From Zhengitettix transpicula (lineage: Eukaryota; Arthropoda; Insecta; Orthoptera; Tetrigidae): 64,000 nt of DNA. Below, piece after piece: positions 12,021 through 25,143 of the stretch. The translations under genes and the position numbers were made by a program. Each line of letters starts with the position of its first letter. Position 1 is the stretch's first letter. The notes below the pieces were generated by a model. That model made no database searches. It had not been told where the DNA came from and saw only the letters and a list, made by a program, of their open reading frames with translations. The stretch is taken from NCBI GenBank assembly GCA_037074705.1, contig CM073596.1:18496501-18560500 (forward strand). Reading direction: 5' to 3'.

Positions 12021-12300
12021 TTGATAGAAGAGGGTCAGGCTACCTAGAACGCGAGTAACGTTCTACGAGACCCGACGAGTCCGTGACGGATGCTAATGCT
12101 GTTCGCCGCGTCGCGACGCGATGAATGGCGGAGCGTGGACGGCTGTGACGTCACTTACTACCGAAGTGACGTCACCTGACCCGGGCTGGTCGATCGGCCT
12201 TGACTGAGAGCAGCGCTCTGGTCGATGCAGCGGCCGCGTAGTACGCACGGGACCAACAATCCACATTCAATCCATCACCTCGTAAATCTTCCCCCGCAAA
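12021..12300. promoter_or_regulatory. CpG-rich patch with two CRE palindromes
   Basis: A sharply GC- and CpG-rich block in AT-rich surroundings. Two full TGACGTCA sites at 12146-12153 and 12167-12174, each inside GTGACGTCAC, stand 21 bp apart. TGACGTCA is the consensus for CREB/ATF bZIP dimers. It could be an enhancer, a promoter or an untranslated first exon. I see no TATA box or reading frame that decides between these, and function is inferred. Confidence 0.4.
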
Positions 12301-13425
12301 AAAAAATACTCATCATATTACTCGTCTCGTGATCGCGTGTTTACTTGTAGAACAACGTCTAGGAAACAAGGAATTGAACTTTATTAACTGGTGGATCTGG
12401 TTGAGAGACAATGACATTTTTGTGTCGTCGATTATCTTATTTGGTGAACCAGTTAGTGATCTAGGGATCTGTATAGAGCAGGGAGAAATTATAAGGAAGG
12501 CCAAGGGAGCTGTCTCTCTGTGCCTTGGCTCCGATTACATCTTTAAAGACTCCACGATATCATACTTATGTTCTGAGATCATGCACTTCCTTTATTAAGG
12601 CGCACAATTCTTTATCTGAATTGATTTTATCATTGGCCTACTTATCTGTCCTCTAAACTCATACTCGCTCTCTGTTCCTCTTAGTTCATCAACTTTTCCA
12701 AACAAGACCTTTGAATTACCGGAATCTATTGTATTTAAATATCATATTTCAACTTCCAAGCTTCTCTTGAAGAATTATATGATCCTCCTGTTGAGCGTAA
12801 ACCGTTCCCTACTTATTTTTTGGGTTTTGTTTAGAATCCACTCCTTTGAAAATGGTTTCTTGCTGGTGGTTGCGAACGAATTTTTTTTTTACCGCTCAGT
12901 TTTTATTTTAAATATGTGCTGAAGACAATCTTTCCCTTCCATGAATATGATTGGTATTTTGCTCATCCGGCCGGCTCGGTTCTGCCTTTGTCACTCGTGC
13001 TCGCGAGTGCGTGAGTCTGATCAAAGCCAGCGAGACTCGCCTCAACGCACGCACTGCCTACTTTGCTAATCACAAGCATTCCGAAGGTCACTGAGTTGCC
13101 AGAGTTCACAACGCAACTTCCTATTCTGTCAGTTCTTAATCAGTTTACACAATTGTAAAAATTCACATTAGAAGTATTTGAAATTATTTTCGTTTAATCG
13201 TTGAATACAGTGTCGTTACCTTTTTTTCCCGATCACATTCTCTGCTGCGTGAAAGTTGCCCAGAGTCATATCTCTGTAAAAAAGGACTGTTTTAAAAATT
13301 ATTATAGATAATAATAATATAGATTCAACTTAATTTGTCAAGTACAATTTAATAAATAAACAGAAAAACGACTAATTTGTCATAAAAATGTATTATTCGA
13401 CTATAACAAAAAATAATTACAATAT
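12301..13425. other. Unassigned spacer
   Basis: Overlapping 63- and 89-codon frames on opposite strands near 12313-12598, without domains. Nothing else recognised. Confidence 0.45.
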
Positions 13426-13461
13426 TACGAAGTTTCGTCCACAAATTTGGGACTTCATCAG
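13426..13461 (-). ncRNA. Hammerhead ribozyme-like core (best copy)
   Basis: On the minus strand: CTGATGA, one extra A, stem II GTCC pairing with GGAC across the loop CAAATTTGT, then GAAAC, the trinucleotide TTC and GTA. These match the conserved hammerhead core (CUGANGA, stem II, GAAA, and an NUH cleavage triplet, here GUA). A one-base-pair stem III would be typical of the minimal ribozymes described in Penelope-like LTRs. The extra A next to stem II and the lack of a clear contiguous stem I argue that activity may be lost. The flanks resemble those of the core at 22002-22036. Confidence 0.5.
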
Positions 13462-14231
13462 TTAATTAAGCAAAATTTCTACAATAACTTAGAAATGAAA
13501 AACTGACAACAATACATTTAAATAAGTTAAACAAATATACAGATTTGAATTAATTTAGTTCAAATATTACTTATGTATACTTACAGTTTTTAATGCACCC
13601 GTATATGTATATGTTAAAATTATTTTTCCAAATATATACCGAGTTTCCAATTGTTTCAATGACACTAAATTTATATTTGGAGATCTAGTTTTAACATATA
13701 CATATATTCATACATGCAAAACTTTTTCTGAAAATGAAAAACCGTAATATTAATATTCCTGTTAAGAGCGTCATAATGGAACAAGGAGTTGCCTACCTTA
13801 AGGCGAAAATATTTCGCCAAAAAGAAATTTTCCAGGGGGTTATTTCTGATGGTAATTTCCAGAAAGGCTTGAGGTCAGACGTAAAATAACAACAACAAAT
13901 GCGAGCATTTATGCGTGACATTGACGTCGATGACTTGTTGAAATGGAAAGTGGATTGCAAAAGCAACAACAGCAACTACTACTACTGAATTATACGAAGG
14001 TTGTGGGCATTTGCCCTACAGCCGTTAATACACTAATTGTAATCCCAATCGCAATGGTTTAATTACTTTTCAATTTTACTTCGTCAATATGCCGCGTTTG
14101 CTAGTTTGTTAATGATGTTGCCATTGCTACGACTGTTGTTACACTGGTTAGTTTGTTTTGTACCCACTATTGCTGTGCGATATGTACAAAACACTTCATT
14201 CTGCGATCTATGGAGTTCCTATTTTTGAAAG

Positions 14232-14264
<33 letters not shown>

Positions 14265-16016
14265 ATAAATTCAATTCTCTTCTTTCTGTGTGTGAGCTAA
14301 TTTACTAAAAATTAACTGTACTTCACAGTGAGATAGGTTTTTATTCTTCTAAAGCTATAATATATATCAAATTATAAATAACCTGACATTCATGAACGAC
14401 ATAATATGATAAAAGGTTAGAAAAATAAATATTCCAAATGTATCAATAACATAAATTTATTAAAATAATTATATGATAGTAAAAAATATTCATTTTTATA
14501 TTTGTCACTTATTTAAACTATGACTTTTGGACTAATTTGTTACCTGTTATACTTTAAATATTGTTTCACATTAGTCCGAATTATTGTAATATAAATTTTA
14601 TATAATATGGTCACCCAATTTTACAAAAAAAGGTCAAAATTATTTTAATAAAATTATTTTATTGAATAATTTGTAACATTTATTTTTTCTGACTGCGTAA
14701 ATCCATAATTTATAATAATATTCATAAATGTTTCAGTTGACAATGAATTAAAAACTATTATTTAATAGTTTTCGATTATAAAATTTTGTTTGCAATTTTT
14801 ATAAGAAACATCTACGTAATAAATTGATTATATAATTTTCACCGCTTTAATTTTTGGTCTTTTATTTTTCTTAAAACTAATGCGTAATAGAATTTCCATC
14901 AGTCTTTCGATTTCTCGGTGTCCTTACAGAATAATACTACGGACATATATTAATAAAATTAAAAGGATTCGAGATTTTACATTAATAAAAATTAAATGTC
15001 ACCACAGAAAATTTTGATTATTCCATACGTATTTTTGTACATTTTGCATAAATTTCCTAGATTTCGTTACACTTTTATTTAAAATTACTCTCTTACCGAT
15101 CTGTAGGTTGGTAATTTAGCGTATTTTAATTACTACCGGGGTTTTTTGTTTTTAATTCAATGTACATACAACCAACCTTTGAATTCCGCCGCATAATTTC
15201 GCTGATAGGAATTCATTCACTATTTTATGCGGTAAAAAGTTCTCCCCTTTAATATGGGTCGGAGAGGTGCAAAAAATGTTTGACCCAATAACCTAATGTC
15301 GTGCACGGATGCGAGAAAATTAAATAACGATTTTTCGTTCGCGCCCTCAAGGAAAAAAAAAGTGTCTTTATCATTTAACACTTTGAGGCTGCCGTGAAGG
15401 AGGCTTCTCTATTAATATCGGTCTTCGGAGGGGAAAAAAAGTATTTAAGGAGACAGACTATTCTTGTTGCATCGTTGTTCGGAAACAATGTTTTAAAATA
15501 AATAGGAGAGCTAAACGCGGGGGGGGGGGGGGGGATAAGGACAAAGGGAGAATTACAGTCGCCGAGTCACTAATTTTGTTAAAATTATTGAATATTATTC
15601 TCTGAATATTCTGTAGTACAACAGTTTAAAAGAATTGTTCTGAAAGTTTCTCCCTCCATCTAATCGTTTGTTTGCCTTTAATTTTGAAAGAAGAAATATT
15701 TTCTTTTTATCTACTGAATTATAAAAAAAAATATTATTAAAAAAGGTATTGCTGGCTGAGTTTCAGCTTTTTTTTGCTACAGAGCACAATAAATTAATAA
15801 TAATATAATTAAAATTATTAGTGGGCTTTTCTCGTTTACTTGTTTCTTAAATAATTTTATAGAATTCTACTCGTGTTTGAGAAGCTATGCTGCTAATCAT
15901 TTATATTATTTTTGTAGTCTGTGATGTTTTAAAAATAATTTTTACTGTTAGAAATGTTAGAATAATAGTGACAGGTAACTTTCCGTTTTAATAACTTGTT
16001 TGTGTCTTTTTTTTTT
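13462..16016. other. AT-rich DNA, microsatellite and G run
   Basis: A TA dinucleotide array lies at about 14232-14268 and an uninterrupted run of 16 G at 15519-15534. No gene or dispersed repeat recognised. Confidence 0.55.
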
Positions 16017-16085
16017 CAGGTGAGTGGACGCTTTAGAATAGCCCACAGATGACCATCAGCTACCGTTTCATTGCATTAAGTAAGT
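15985..16085 (+). promoter_or_regulatory. Candidate recursive (zero-length-exon) splice site and RS-exon
   Basis: A pyrimidine tract (TTTGTGTC followed by ten T) leads to CAG at 16017-16019, directly followed by the donor GTGAGT at 16020-16025. Acceptor and donor therefore abut, the arrangement of ratchet points in long insect introns. A second donor, GTAAGT, begins at 16080 and would delimit a 60-nt exon (16020-16079) with stop codons in all three frames, as expected of an exon used only transiently in recursive splicing. An ATAAC at 15991-15995 could serve as branch point. The host gene would be on the + strand; none of its coding exons is visible here. Confidence 0.5.
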
Positions 16086-18959
16086 TATTATCGATTAGGT
16101 TCAGTTCTTTTTAAAACATTAGATAATTAGATGTTTGCGAGGTAGCGACGTGGCCTTCGAGGAACAAGTTCTGGGGCAAAGTAATTGGAAAGGAGCTGGG
16201 GGAACGTCGAGAATTATGCAAATAAAACAACAGTCAATCATTCGGAAATTGCGTTTTCTCCGCGCAAAGTTCCCCACGGGATTGGCGGTCCGTAATGGGA
16301 TTACTTTACGTCGACCAAGACAGACGAGACCTTCGTCAAAACTTTATGCACAGTCGAGATGTGATGGTCCAGCCACGCGGCTCAAACTCGGATAAAAACG
16401 TCATAAATAAAGGGTGGAAACTTACTCTGCACGCTGTGAAAAGTTGCTCACGTGAGATACACGAAAATATATTAATTTAATTTATGGATCAGGATGGTGC
16501 TTCTTTGTGATTTAATTAATTTTTTACTTACGTAACAATCTAATTTCAATGTAGTTACTCGTAATTACATAACTCAAATGTGTTCCTCCTGACTTGAACT
16601 TCATCAATTATATATCACGTAGAAAATCAAAATTCAAATATAAAATTCATTAAATTCTGTTGAGACGTTTTTGAATTTTCGCCGTCCAAAAAAAATGGCT
16701 GAAATATGTGTAGCAATAATAAACACGTAATTGAGACATTGAAGAAAATATCAGTCTCTTTCAGATTATTACAATTAATTTAAATCTTGACAACAGAATC
16801 GGAAAAATTCTCTGTGTCAAATTGATATCTCTATGTCTCAAACTGAATATATATTAAATTTTTTCTAGTTGGCGACTTACATATGTTATATTTCTCAGTT
16901 TTAAATCATTAGATTTTAGTAAATTTTATGTTTATCATTTCTGAGATTAATTTAACATGATAATTTTTTGTAAAATCTAAGACTTAGAAATCTTGAGAAT
17001 TAAAAAAATATTGATCGTAACGTGTTTAGAAACATCGAGTAATCTCAACGTTGATATTCTGTACCACGTGTCGAAACAGATCTTTTTATTTGGACAACAT
17101 AACAGCTACTGAATCATGGAAACTGTATTAAGTATGAATTTTTGTCGATAATATTTGTCCTTCTTTCCATTATGTATGTATTTTCCATATTAAATGGAAA
17201 TTTTAGATTCTTCGAATCATATGTTATCGAATTAAATTTATTTTTAGATGTTCACTCTAGCTATAGTAATAAATTTTATTACTATTGTTATATTTTCTTT
17301 TTTTTTCATAGTGTTTCTGTTAAGAATTGGGAACGAGTTACCGGAAGTACTATTAAATAGCATCTGATAAACATTTCAAAATGTAGATTAAACCGTTTTC
17401 TTTCGATTGAGTAGAATATTTCCCCGCGGTTTCGTCACGATTATCGGAGATGAAGACTCTGAGGACGTCCAACAAGTCTGTCTCTGTCTCGGTCTGTAAA
17501 GGGTCGCTTTATTATGAAGCTCGCTTTGAATGGCGAGTGTCGTGCACTGAGCCAGAGGGCGCCAGCTGTAAATATCTTCATTATCCAGCGCCGCGGCGGC
17601 TAATTCTCAAATAATGGCGGCCAGTGACGGCGTCACGCAGGGCTACTTACCCTGGAAAGGGGCTCTTATAATTTCTCCCCAGACCCACACGATCCTCCAG
17701 ATATTTTCTGCACACAATTCTGTCGCCACGGTAAGGATTTTTATAATGGGACGAGGCATTAATATTATTCACGCTGTGCAGTACTAGCTCAAAATTATTC
17801 GAGTCGAATCCACAATGCTACTACATCTGAACGATTTCATGGCTCAATAACATCGTACAGACTCTTCGCAGATTCTACTGATTTCTGTTGATGATTTATT
17901 TCCAAAAAAGCTTGTCAGTATGTTAAGGAAATAAAACTTATATCAACACTGCAGGTCGTTGAAGATGGCGTCTATTAAAAAAATAAGTCGTCGCTGTTGT
18001 GTTTTGCGTTGCGGCAACTTAACCAAGCAAAACACTCAAATAACAGCTGTGATTTTCTCATCCGTCATGGAAATTTATTGCTTTTGGGTGAGTAGGGACG
18101 GAGCATTGTTCACGTCTGCGACATAAAATGTTGACTGTCGTCCGCGGACTGGATTTAATGCTGATCTGACTCATTATTGGGAAAAATTGTTGAAGTTAAG
18201 AAACAAATTGTTCTTGCGTAGGTGAAAAGAGGGCGATATTGAGTATGGTTACTGACAGTTCAAGCAAAATTATTAAAAAAGAGCAAGTTTTTTTTAGGTT
18301 TAAGTACAAAGGAACAGCAACAGAGAGTTGGCATAAAGACTAGGAGACTACATTGGAGATGCAAACTTGGAATCGGCCAATCAGATAATGAAGTTGAGAG
18401 ACGCAGAGTCTAGGATTAAATTTAATGTTAATTAAATAATTAATGAATCGCTGGTAATTAAAACAAAATACCCACGTAAAATATCCATACTTAAAATTTT
18501 TTTAGTTCATGTCTGTTGTGATTCTTAACGTGACAATGAAATTCACCGCAATGAGTGAAAGAAGTGGGATTCGTCAAGGGTAGGGGAGTGAAAAACTAGA
18601 GACTGCGCAATTTTCAAAGCTTTGAGGGTGGTTCCGGCTTGGAGTGAACTGAATGATAGATTACTTGGAATAACCTTCGGGGATGGAAGAAATCACCACA
18701 GTCGAAAAACCTAAGTAGAAAACAAAGGTAAATTATCTTATGGAAATAGAAACATCGAATGAATCAAAGTTGGCGAACTAACTTCTGCGGTTTCGATTGT
18801 TATTGGAAAATGTAATAAATAAATTTATGGACTGATGTAAAATACAATTTTTGCTTTAACTTAAAATTTTACGATTATCTCAGTTTTAATTGGAATAAAT
18901 AAATAATTATAATCCATTAGTACCGGTTTCGTGTTAGTCAATCAGTAGTGATTATTTTA
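16086..18959. other. Unassigned DNA, two GC-rich patches
   Basis: Moderately GC-rich patches near 16140-16460 and 17410-17720 give short frames without domains. The minus strand near 17640-17665 has CCCCTTTCCAGGGTAAGT, an acceptor and donor offset by one base. Nothing else recognised. Confidence 0.4.
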
Positions 18960-18961
18960 GT

Positions 18962-19000
18962 GGCAACGTTTCGTTACATTTTATTACCATCTTCAGTAGT
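18962..19000 (-). repeat. Degenerate hammerhead/Penelope-LTR-like motif
   Basis: On the minus strand CTGAAGA is followed after a short A/T-rich spacer by CGAAACGTTGCC. It resembles the other motifs in order and spacing, but stem II is weak. Confidence 0.3.
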
Positions 19001-22000
19001 GTAAGTACAAAACCAACACAAAAACATTATTTTACAAATTTGTAAATAACAATTAGTATTATTTACTACATTGCTCATTCCGTGTTAATTGCGTAGGCAA
19101 TGCAGTGTTACAATTTTCCAATGTCACAGAGTTACAATAAATGTTACTTAAATTTCCATTGTAGGTTTTTGTTACACCTTCGTTAATTATCATTATTAAT
19201 ATATATTGTGTTCAACATAACATCAGTGATATATTTCGTTGAAATTGCTGAATATCAATATTCTGAATAAGTTATAAATACATTATTTTTATTATTCAGT
19301 CCGACTTTCTCATCTTGTAATAGAACTACATTTTTGCGTTATTTCAATATATTGTTTATATTTGTAAACTATAACGTATTATTTTTCTAATCTTAGTGTG
19401 TAAATTTTTCGAGGTCAGGTAACCAATTATAATTTTTAGCCAGATTACTTGAGGGATTTCGTAGTCATCTCAGTACTAATATTTTAAGTTCAAATGGCAA
19501 TTTATTAAACGTTATTGAGATTATATTAATTAAAATATAAGTTGTATTAGTTGAGTTATCTGAATAGAAATTCGACCGCGGTGTTGGGCGCTGAAACACT
19601 GAAATAAGTGTATATATATATTTTTAGAGTTTCTACCATTCCCAGGAGCGGGAACGAAAGTTTGCAGAAGGGGGTGAAACGTTTAAAATGTAGAACGTTT
19701 TGTGCCGAGCGTAATTAGCACGAGAAATTATTCATCCGCGCGACCGAAACTCAACTGACTGCGGCCTATACAGAGTCATTTATTTTTATTGAAACGGGGG
19801 TGGGGGAGGAGATTTTTTCCCCTCCAATAACTCTTGTGCTGTACATTAGTTTGAACCCTGGTGGATGATAAATTCAATCGGTTTCGATAGCCGTCAATTT
19901 GTCGAAATTGCTCTGTCATTCTCCGTGGTAAATACGAAATTTTATTTCTTTTCATGAGCACGTGTTACAGACACGATATACATATGTTAATCACCCGACG
20001 TAAGCGGGGAAAAAAATTGAAAATGAACAGATTTTAAATGTTTGGAAACTACACAAAGCGAAGAATTTCGGAAAACACTGAAGCTGGTGGTAGACGTGGT
20101 AGACGTTTAAAAGAACTAGGAGACTCTCCTAACTACGAGCTTTGATTTCACTTTTAGTTTTATAGATTAATGTAAAAATTCCAGTTTCGAAAATTTCATT
20201 CTTTGTCGTTTCCATACTAAAGTGTTGCTGTTGAATTTTGAGCAGCTTGATATGTAGTTCACCTTTGAGACCCTGCTCTTATAGTGTCTCTCATTCTTTA
20301 TTGAATTTAACACACTCCCTTTTGTATGGGCCATTCTTTGGCTTTCACTCATTTTTATCCCAATCTCATCTGAACATATAATTTAATAAAGTCACGTGTG
20401 GCCATTAAAATCAGTTTTATTAGACGAATATACTCGATTATTACATAGAGTAAAATAAAATTTACAGTGAACTGCAAAAAAAAAATTCTAATTGTTTGGA
20501 ACCTCTTCAGGGGTTGCAAAAATAAGTAACATAAAAATAATGAAACAATTTACAAATTTAAGTATTATTAGAATACCTTGAATGAGAATTTCCAAATGCC
20601 TTTATAAATAGATGTAGAATTATTCTGAGAACACTTTGTCCATATTAATTCACTTCAATAACCGAATTAGAAGCAAACAATGTCACTTTTTTCTGTTAGA
20701 AGGATTTCTATTTCTGTACGAATTATTTCCCTTTCCTGACTTAATTTCACATTATTTAATACTTTTTGTTGCATTCTTTATCGTTTTTCGTTAAGCGGAT
20801 ATTTTTTCTTATACAAATCAAAAATCGTTTGTATATAATGCGCTATAATGAGCACAATATTCGAATAAACAACTAACCTGCATAAACCGTATAATAAATA
20901 ATGAACCGAAACCAGAATGGTGAGAATTAGTCTCAGGACATTCCGACATTGTGACATTACGTAATGAATAATACTAAATGAAAATTATTATTGTTTCTGG
21001 AGGTACCTTACCTTACAAATTGGCGTCATTCCGTAACCTATATAACTAGACATATATTAAATATTATTAAATTCAGTACAGCTGATTTCTAAATAAATGT
21101 CTGATATGCATAATAAAAAAAATTACGTCCGATATTTTCTATCAAATCTATTGTGGTTTAGAGCATTAGTTTTTTATATGATAATATTAATAATCTGTTT
21201 TGAGGTCTTGAAGGACTTCGGTCCAGATCGCTGTGACATATGGCCGCAATTTCTACATTTGGGACACTTACGTGACACGTTTGGCCTTTATAAGTACTCA
21301 AAAAATTAATAACGAGTGTCGTTTGTTTTTATTTCTATTTGAGCGCCTTTTTAACCTTTTATATTCTTTTTAGCTCGAATCGAATTCGGTAATGAATGTA
21401 TTTATAGTGTTTTTCTTGATTAGTTCCTCCGGCCATTGCATCACCCCTAAAATAAAAAGACCTCATTAAGGAATATTAAAAAAGAATCCAATACTCTGTC
21501 ACTATTCGCACGGTCTCTAATAAGTCCAAAGCCGATATCAATTAATCTGATTGAGCTGTCACGTCTCCGAGAACTAAATTCAATTGAAAAGGCACGAGTG
21601 AAATAAGAAGAAGGGGGAGAAAAAATGGTTCCAGAGGTTGACTGTATAATTAGTCACAGTGATGGCGGTGTCTGTCACTGGACCAGTTTCCGACCCAATT
21701 AATACATAAGGCAAGACGGCGTCGCCCCATTAGACACATGAGATATTAATTATTCGCCAGCAAATTACTCTCGCGCCTCTGATAAGTAGAAAAAAAACGC
21801 GTTGGAATGTTACGCCGCCAACACTAATTAGAGAGACATTTTTGTAAGCCTAGCACCAGTTTAGGATAGCGGATTAAAATAAATTCTTAAAGGCGCTGGA
21901 GAACTCAATTTCGTCACCGAGCAGAACTTTCAGTGCCATTTACTATCACAAAAAATTATATATAAATAAAGTTTTGCTTATTGTTAGAACCGAATGTGTA

Positions 22001-22001
22001 C
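19001..22001. other. AT-rich spacer
   Basis: Short frames only (for example 70 codons at 21097-21309 and 61 codons at 20167-20352 minus). No domain, no clear repeat. Confidence 0.5.
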
Positions 22002-22036
22002 CTGATGGAGTCCTAAATTAAGGACGAAACTTTGTT
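22002..22036 (+). ncRNA. Hammerhead ribozyme-like core
   Basis: CTGATGG, then AGTCC and GGAC forming stem II around TAAATTAA, then GAAAC, TTT and GTT. The last A of CTGATGA is G here. The 3' flank (TTTTTATGAATAACTAATTA) resembles that of the core at 13426-13461, suggesting both are remnants of one Penelope-type LTR family. No convincing stem I. Confidence 0.42.
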
Positions 22037-23395
22037 AAATTATATTTTTATGAATAACTAATTATTTGTTTGACTTACGGCCAATTTATTTATTTTAAAA
22101 TCAAAATGTCAGTGATGGTTTTCTTTTCATCCTGACTCAGTAATTGAACGTTTATACCAATTATAATGGCCAATCAATATTTGAGATGACTCCATCGTTA
22201 TGAACTTATATTAAATTGAAGAAACCTGTAAATGCCATTCTTTCAATGATTTAATGTAATCATGCTGTAAATGAGCAATATTCTTGATATAATAGAAGAA
22301 TATATTTTCATTTAGAACGAAAAACTAATACTTTAGGGAAAAATATCGTACGTTAAATTGAAGTCTTAATTTTTATATAGTGTTGATGTGGTGTTTCGTT
22401 GTATGTTTTTAAGGCAAAAATATACGAAGAAAAAATTGTATCCCGGAGGAAGGTATGACAAAAACTGACGTTTCGGAAGTATAAAACTCTGTTCGTCTTC
22501 AGGGAATAAAATCCCCTTAGTACCTCCCCAGTCTTTCACTGGTAGGCAGCCACGACATCCGTCTCCCTGGGGTTGGCTGAACCGAGTAGGTGTCTTAGAG
22601 GGTAGATTACTCGCGTTTCTGTGCAATGATCTTTCTTATTACAAGAGGACGAAAACATTTTTCTTTTTCGAAACGTCGGTTTTGTGCCACACTCTTCGTT
22701 AATTTCCTCCATCACTTATTGAATATTTATTTCATACATTTTCTCTGAAAACCAGATAACCGACATACTCTCACAAAATATTAGAAAATAATATATTAAA
22801 CAATATAATAATTTAATTTGATAATATTTAAGTGTTTTAAGTTCTTAGATTAAAATTAATATAAATGACTTAATTGATGTAAGTTAATAGAGGAACATTT
22901 TTCTATTTAACTTAAATTTTTTGAATCAGTCTAGTTTTTTAATGTACCTTGTGTTTAAAGATATTTTCTTAATAATTTTTAACTACCACATCGACAGACA
23001 ACTCCAATAAAGTGAAATTAAATAATCTCGTCCTGGAAGCGTCGGAATTTTATCAGTTGTATTCTTTTGAGGGAAGTCACGTCACAAGTCCTTTTTTTGT
23101 TTTATTGGTCGAAGTTTCACGGGTACTCATTATTTAAACATTTACAATTAAGTTTGTGAAATTATAATGATATACACATCACCAAAATTTTTCAAGCATG
23201 TCACTTGAAATAATTAGTTAATTTTAACACATTAAAAATTTATTACATTATAATGTTTAACAAATATCATGTATTGATTTTATCGTAATTCTATGTCTCG
23301 TCCAGTACATACAAATTTGGGCAAAATCATGTTACGTGCCATATTTATGCCATGCCAGTCATTTAAACGTCAAGGTATTTAAAAGAAAATTAGTT
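22037..23395. other. AT-rich spacer
   Basis: A weak match to the motif family may lie near 22455-22500 but is too diverged to call. Nothing else recognised. Confidence 0.45.
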
Positions 23396-23786
23396 CCACA
23401 GATCGTATAATCTATCGTATTATTTTTATCATCATTCGATGGAGTATTCCTGGAAAAAATTATAACTTTTATTCAATGAAAATATTTCTGTTTTAATTCA
23501 CTACGGAAAAAAGGTTCTATTTCCTTTGTTCGTCGCGTAGTAACGTCTGTCTTCCGTGACGTCATGAGTTTTTGACGCGCAGTAATTTAACACTTAATGA
23601 TCACGTTTTTTAATTATAATTATTTCCACATTTATTCTAGGGGTTTCTCACCCACACAGTACCGTTTCTCGAGTTTTGGAGAATATCTGTACCAATTTTT
23701 GTTACAATCTGTCCACGCGTTTAAATTTGTATAAAGATTAACCTAAATACAAACATGCAAACATACATCCTTTTTCATTATATCGA
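23396..23786 (-). mobile_element. Helitron-like element, family 2, 3'-truncated
   Basis: The minus-strand 5' end is intact (A|TC GATATAATGAAAAAGG). The copy runs through the conserved GACGTTACTACGCGACGAAC and TGACGTCA blocks and is lost near 23396. The CTAG terminus is absent. Confidence 0.65.
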
Positions 23787-25143
23787 TTAAATAAAATGAA
23801 TAATAAGGAGATTCAGAACAAAATCACAATTATTCCATTATTAGGGATTAAAAGTTATGGACATGTCAATTGGTCACGTTCGTTAGATGGCAATTCGTCA
23901 AATCTTCTGATTTATGTTACTGATACCCAATCAAAGACAACTTTGTCAATTCAGAATTTTTGCGGCCTTTTACTTGAAAGATAAATCTCTCGTCTTCGTA
24001 ATGTGTGATAAATACATTGAAAATCGAGGATCCGAGTAGCGGGGTCGTATTTTTATCTTTATCAGTTAATGTTGAGGTGGTGGACGCGCAGGCTGTGGGA
24101 CGACGTCCATTTATCGAGCAGGTGCCTCTTTATCGTCGGCTTCCCGCACAATCTGCCGGCGAAAGTGAAATCCCCGTGTGGAGAAAGGCACCCCCCCCCC
24201 TATCCTCCGCCCTTCAACTAACCCACCTCCCCCGCAACCCAATTTATCCCATCGCCGTGACCGCGGGAATTCCCCGTAGGAGTTCTGGCATCGATTTCAT
24301 GTCGCTAGCATCCCCCTACCCCAGCGCTGTTAACATTTCCTCCACTCTCCTCCGCGAATTGGCCGCCCAACTCGACTTAAAAAAAATACGTTGATGGCTC
24401 GACTACAGGGAAATTTCTCGGCACAGTGAGGAGGGGGAAAAAATACGTGTACGGCGGGTCGTATCGAAAGAGAAAAGAGGAGGCGTCTGGGGTGACATAA
24501 AGGGACGTTATCAAGACTGTAATGAAAAAAAAAAGTTTTACTTTTACTTTCTTTACAAAGGACGACGAATTATAGTCTACAACCCACAACGAGCTGAAAA
24601 AGTTTTAAAAATTCCTGGAAATGAAAACAAAAATTAGTGAACCTCCACTACCCATCCCTAACTTGTTTTAAGCGAAATTTTTATTTTGCTAAGATATGAA
24701 CAGAATATGAAATTAAGATTGACAGAAACTAAAATAGAAGACATGTAATCATTTTACTCAACAGTTTGGCCATGAAAAGAAAACTACTGAACCATTGCTA
24801 GGAGAAGAAAATTTCACTCTTGAATAGACGAAATGATTTCAGCCAAAGAGGCCGAATGGGAGTGACTCCGATATAAAGATAACCACGATCCAAGTTGCCC
24901 GATTCGTTTCCCAGTCCGGTAGATACTTTTCTATCCTCAACTTTTTTACTCTGTGATAAAGTATAATGTAAAATAACCCATTAATAATATTTTACAGACA
25001 ATAAAAATTAGATTTGTAGGAATTGGAACTGAAAGAAAATTCGTTGATTCTAGAACTTTACAGAAATTTTTGTCATATAATTACACAATAGAAGTTAAAA
25101 AAAATGAGAAGAGACTTACCGAGAATGTACAATAGTCCAAGAT
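23787..25143. other. Unassigned DNA with a GC-rich patch (about 24060-24490)
   Basis: A 129-codon + frame (24005-24394) runs through the patch, which includes a C run near 24190. No domain seen, and the composition (proline/serine-rich, low complexity) is what such DNA gives by chance. Confidence 0.4.

Noticed and set aside
17640..17665. Minus-strand recursive splice site (TTTCCAGGGTAAGT)
   Set aside because: Acceptor and donor are offset by one base and the pyrimidine tract is short; much weaker than the + strand site at 16019/16020.
24005..24394. 129-codon + frame
   Set aside because: Low-complexity proline/serine-rich translation of a C-rich patch, without a recognisable motif.
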